Source: DATBLQ01 sp036555325 (GTDB lineage: Bacteria; Pseudomonadota; Alphaproteobacteria; Rhizobiales; Aestuariivirgaceae). From it: a stretch of 15,399 bases of DNA. Each line of letters opens with the position of its first letter. Position 1 is the stretch's first letter. Under the pieces are notes generated by a model, which saw only the letters and a list, made by a program, of their open reading frames with translations, was not told the origin of the DNA and searched no databases. The stretch lies in the NCBI GenBank assembly GCA_036555325.1, contig DATBLQ010000029.1:1-15399 (forward strand), in the 5' to 3' direction. Shown one piece after another: positions 14,062 to 15,399 of the stretch. The translations under genes were made by a program, and so were the position numbers.

Positions 14062-14598
14062 ATGAACTTCATGAAACACGCGTCAATAGTCTCGACTGTG
14101 GCGCTTATGACAATCGGCACCGCCGGTTTTGCAAGCGCGCAAGATTACGGCCAGGACCAGAAGCGTGAGTATGGCCAGCGCAGCGAGTGCGTTGCCGGTG
14201 AGCCGGGCTGTCCTCCGGCCATGCGCAAAAAAGATAAAGACATGGACGAAATGAACGTCCAGGTCGATAAGCCACGGAAGATGAGCCAAGCCGAATCAAA
14301 GTGGAGGTTCGATTCCAACCGGCACGAACGACGACGTCACAAGGACGATCGGTTCCGCTTCTTCTTTAACGGCTTCTGGTATCCTGAGCCCTATTGGCTA
14401 GGCTACGGCCTGCGTCCGATTCATCGTATCGGCTGCGCCGAGGGTCGCTTGATCGTACGTGACCACGGTTTCTATCGCGTCCGTACTGTCGAGTGTAACG
14501 GCCGCACTTACACTTACCTTGGACGCCGCCATGGCGACACGTTCAGAATTTTGCTGAACTCTCGCTCCGGACGGGTCATCGATTTTGATCCAGTCTAA
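14062..14598 (+). CDS. Exported Arg/aromatic-rich protein under stress promoter control
   Basis: The 178-residue product has a clear signal peptide (MKHASIVSTVALMTIGTAGFASA, cleavage after residue 26). The mature protein has three parts: a polar, charged stretch (27-85) with Cys43 and Cys50; an aromatic patch (98-117, FRFFFNGFWYPEPYW); and a C-terminal beta-rich module between Cys125 and Cys145, GRLIVRDHGFYRVRTVEC, followed by GRTYTYLGRRHGDTFRILLNSRSGRVI. This last module resembles a recurring motif of exported hypothetical proteins in Bradyrhizobium-like genomes. Function is unknown; a periplasmic or envelope role in stress is inferred from the EcfG promoter. The start is fixed by AAAGGA six nt before the ATG; a longer in-frame start at 13978 would overlap the promoter and bury the signal peptide. 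A strong terminator follows. Confidence 0.85.
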   Translation: MNFMKHASIVSTVALMTIGTAGFASAQDYGQDQKREYGQRSECVAGEPGCPPAMRKKDKDMDEMNVQVDKPRKMSQAESKWRFDSNRHERRRHKDDRFRFFFNGFWYPEPYWLGYGLRPIHRIGCAEGRLIVRDHGFYRVRTVECNGRTYTYLGRRHGDTFRILLNSRSGRVIDFDPV

Positions 14599-14615
14599 CT
14601 TTCGGCGTCAATAGG

Positions 14616-14651
14616 AAACCGGCTTGGATTAATTTCCAAGCCGGTTTTCTT
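14616..14651 (+). terminator. Strong terminator hairpin between convergent genes
   Basis: AAACCGGCTTGGA (14616-14628) pairs perfectly over 13 bp with TCCAAGCCGGTTT (14635-14647) around a 6-nt loop. On plus it is followed by TCTTATT after the T run within the stem, and on minus by TTTCC, so it can act for the exported-protein gene and perhaps also for the dehydrogenase remnant. Confidence 0.92.
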
Positions 14652-14656
14652 ATTCC

Positions 14657-15221
14657 TCAGCCCCCCGATTTTTGTTTGTAGCTAAGACGCCAGATGGTCC
14701 CGTTGCCATCCTCCGTCAAGAAAAGGGAACCGTCTTTCGCCAGCGACGTAGACCCACTCTGGGTTGGGGCCGGGTGGATAAAACGCAATGCCATAGGGCT
14801 GATAAAGCCCCGTGGCGAAAACTTCCTCCTTATCGGGCTTGTTGGTGTCTTTCCCCATGCGGTACACCCGCACCTGATTGGCCTTGCTTTCGGCAACGAA
14901 CAAATCACCGTTGGGCGCCACGCGAATGACTCGCGGACCAATCAGTCCCGACGCCACCATTTCAATCGAGAAACCATCCGGCACCTTGGGTTTGGTATCA
15001 GCGGGCCGATCCGCGGTGTCAGGGAAGTTCGCAACCGTTTCTACTGAGACTGGCAGGTCCTCGGGTCTGATATGGCGTTTCACTCCTGGGGCACCATCAT
15101 TCCAATCTCCGAAAGCCGCCTCTCCGACCTTTGTTTCGCTATCGAGGGAAATCTGCCCGAACACTGTCGTTGCCAGTAGCGCGGCGGTAGATATCGCCAG
15201 CATTCGGTTGAGTACCGGCAT
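14657..15221 (-). pseudogene. PQQ-type sorbosone/sugar dehydrogenase with large internal deletion and frameshift
   Basis: The gene begins well: GGAGG five nt before the ATG at 15221, then a signal peptide (MPVLNRMLAISTAALLATTVFGQ). The normal N-terminal region of the sorbosone dehydrogenase family follows: GAPGVKRHIRPEDLP, PDGFSIEMVASGLIGPRVIR, APNGDLFVAESKANQVRVYR and GLYQPYGIAFYPPGPNPEWVYVA. Directly after YVA the frame shifts into a non-family tail that stops at 14682. In another frame the family's true C-terminus continues: SLAKDGSLFLTEDGNGTIWRLSY, ending at 14657. About 160 N-terminal and 27 C-terminal residues remain, while intact members are about 430 residues, so roughly 240 residues (the middle of the beta-propeller with the catalytic and cofactor sites) are gone. 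A single sequencing slip cannot explain this. The protein would have oxidised sugars in the periplasm using PQQ; this copy should be inactive. Confidence 0.85.
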
Positions 15222-15399
15222 TTGAACCTCCATTTGTAGCTCGTAGACGTCGATACCTGCAGGCCAACAACCTCCACCGTCAGTTCCGAATGCAAAACCG
15301 ACCTCACCGAGCATCGTTTCCCGCAGCGGGAGCCGCAAGATCAGACCTCAACTCGGCTTCCGCAAAAGGGTTTCAATACTCATTGAACCCCGCGGCGGA

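Noticed and set aside
14657..15338. Dehydrogenase frame break as a simple sequencing error
   Set aside because: Restoring the frame would still leave about 240 residues of the family missing, so a single base error is not enough.
1..15399. CRISPR array, tRNA, rRNA, IS element or prophage
   Set aside because: No regularly spaced repeats, no transposase or integrase motifs and no cloverleaf or rRNA-like stretch were seen by eye.

Overview
The window looks like a chromosomal accessory stretch from an alphaproteobacterium of the Rhizobiales, most likely Bradyrhizobium or a close relative. This is inferred from three things: a perfect EcfG-type (general stress sigma factor) promoter, many small proteins of kinds I associate with that group (a DUF6496-like protein, short exported and hypothetical proteins), and a soluble PAS/histidine kinase/receiver hybrid. 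No phage, IS, tRNA, rRNA or CRISPR feature was found.

Layout. Positions 1-2801 (minus) hold one uninterrupted reading frame of more than 930 codons that runs off the left edge. It is an exported RHS/YD-repeat protein whose RHS core lies at the edge, so its variable C-terminal tip and any immunity gene are outside the window. Positions 3090-3326 carry a small hypothetical gene. Positions 3401-4909 (minus) encode the cytosolic hybrid kinase, preceded by an EcfG-like promoter. Positions 5109-6269 (minus) encode a membrane GT21/HpnI-like glycosyltransferase. Positions 6270-9091 are dominated by small genes: a basic DUF6496-like protein, an 80-residue hypothetical, an exported Cys4 protein with a Pro/Gly tail, a two-gene minus-strand operon of unknown small proteins, and a ribbon-helix-helix protein followed by an FkbM-type methyltransferase (9102-10013).

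Positions 9958-12957 form a divergent CUT2-type sugar importer. The ATPase and permease are on minus, the periplasmic binding protein is on plus, and the 190-bp space between them holds a candidate promoter and inverted repeat. A clean terminator follows the binding protein. Its substrate cannot be read from the context because no catabolic gene or regulator is adjacent.

Positions 13037-14598 contain a small hypothetical, a PilZ-domain protein and an exported, aromatic and arginine-rich protein driven by a perfect GGAAC-N17-CGTT promoter. A strong terminator hairpin separates it from a decayed PQQ-type sorbosone/sugar dehydrogenase gene (14657-15221, minus), which has lost its middle and is out of frame across the junction.

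No complete new system is evident. The best leads are the mosaic RHS gene, the two stress-type promoters, the internally deleted dehydrogenase and the PilZ protein with an altered nucleotide-binding motif.
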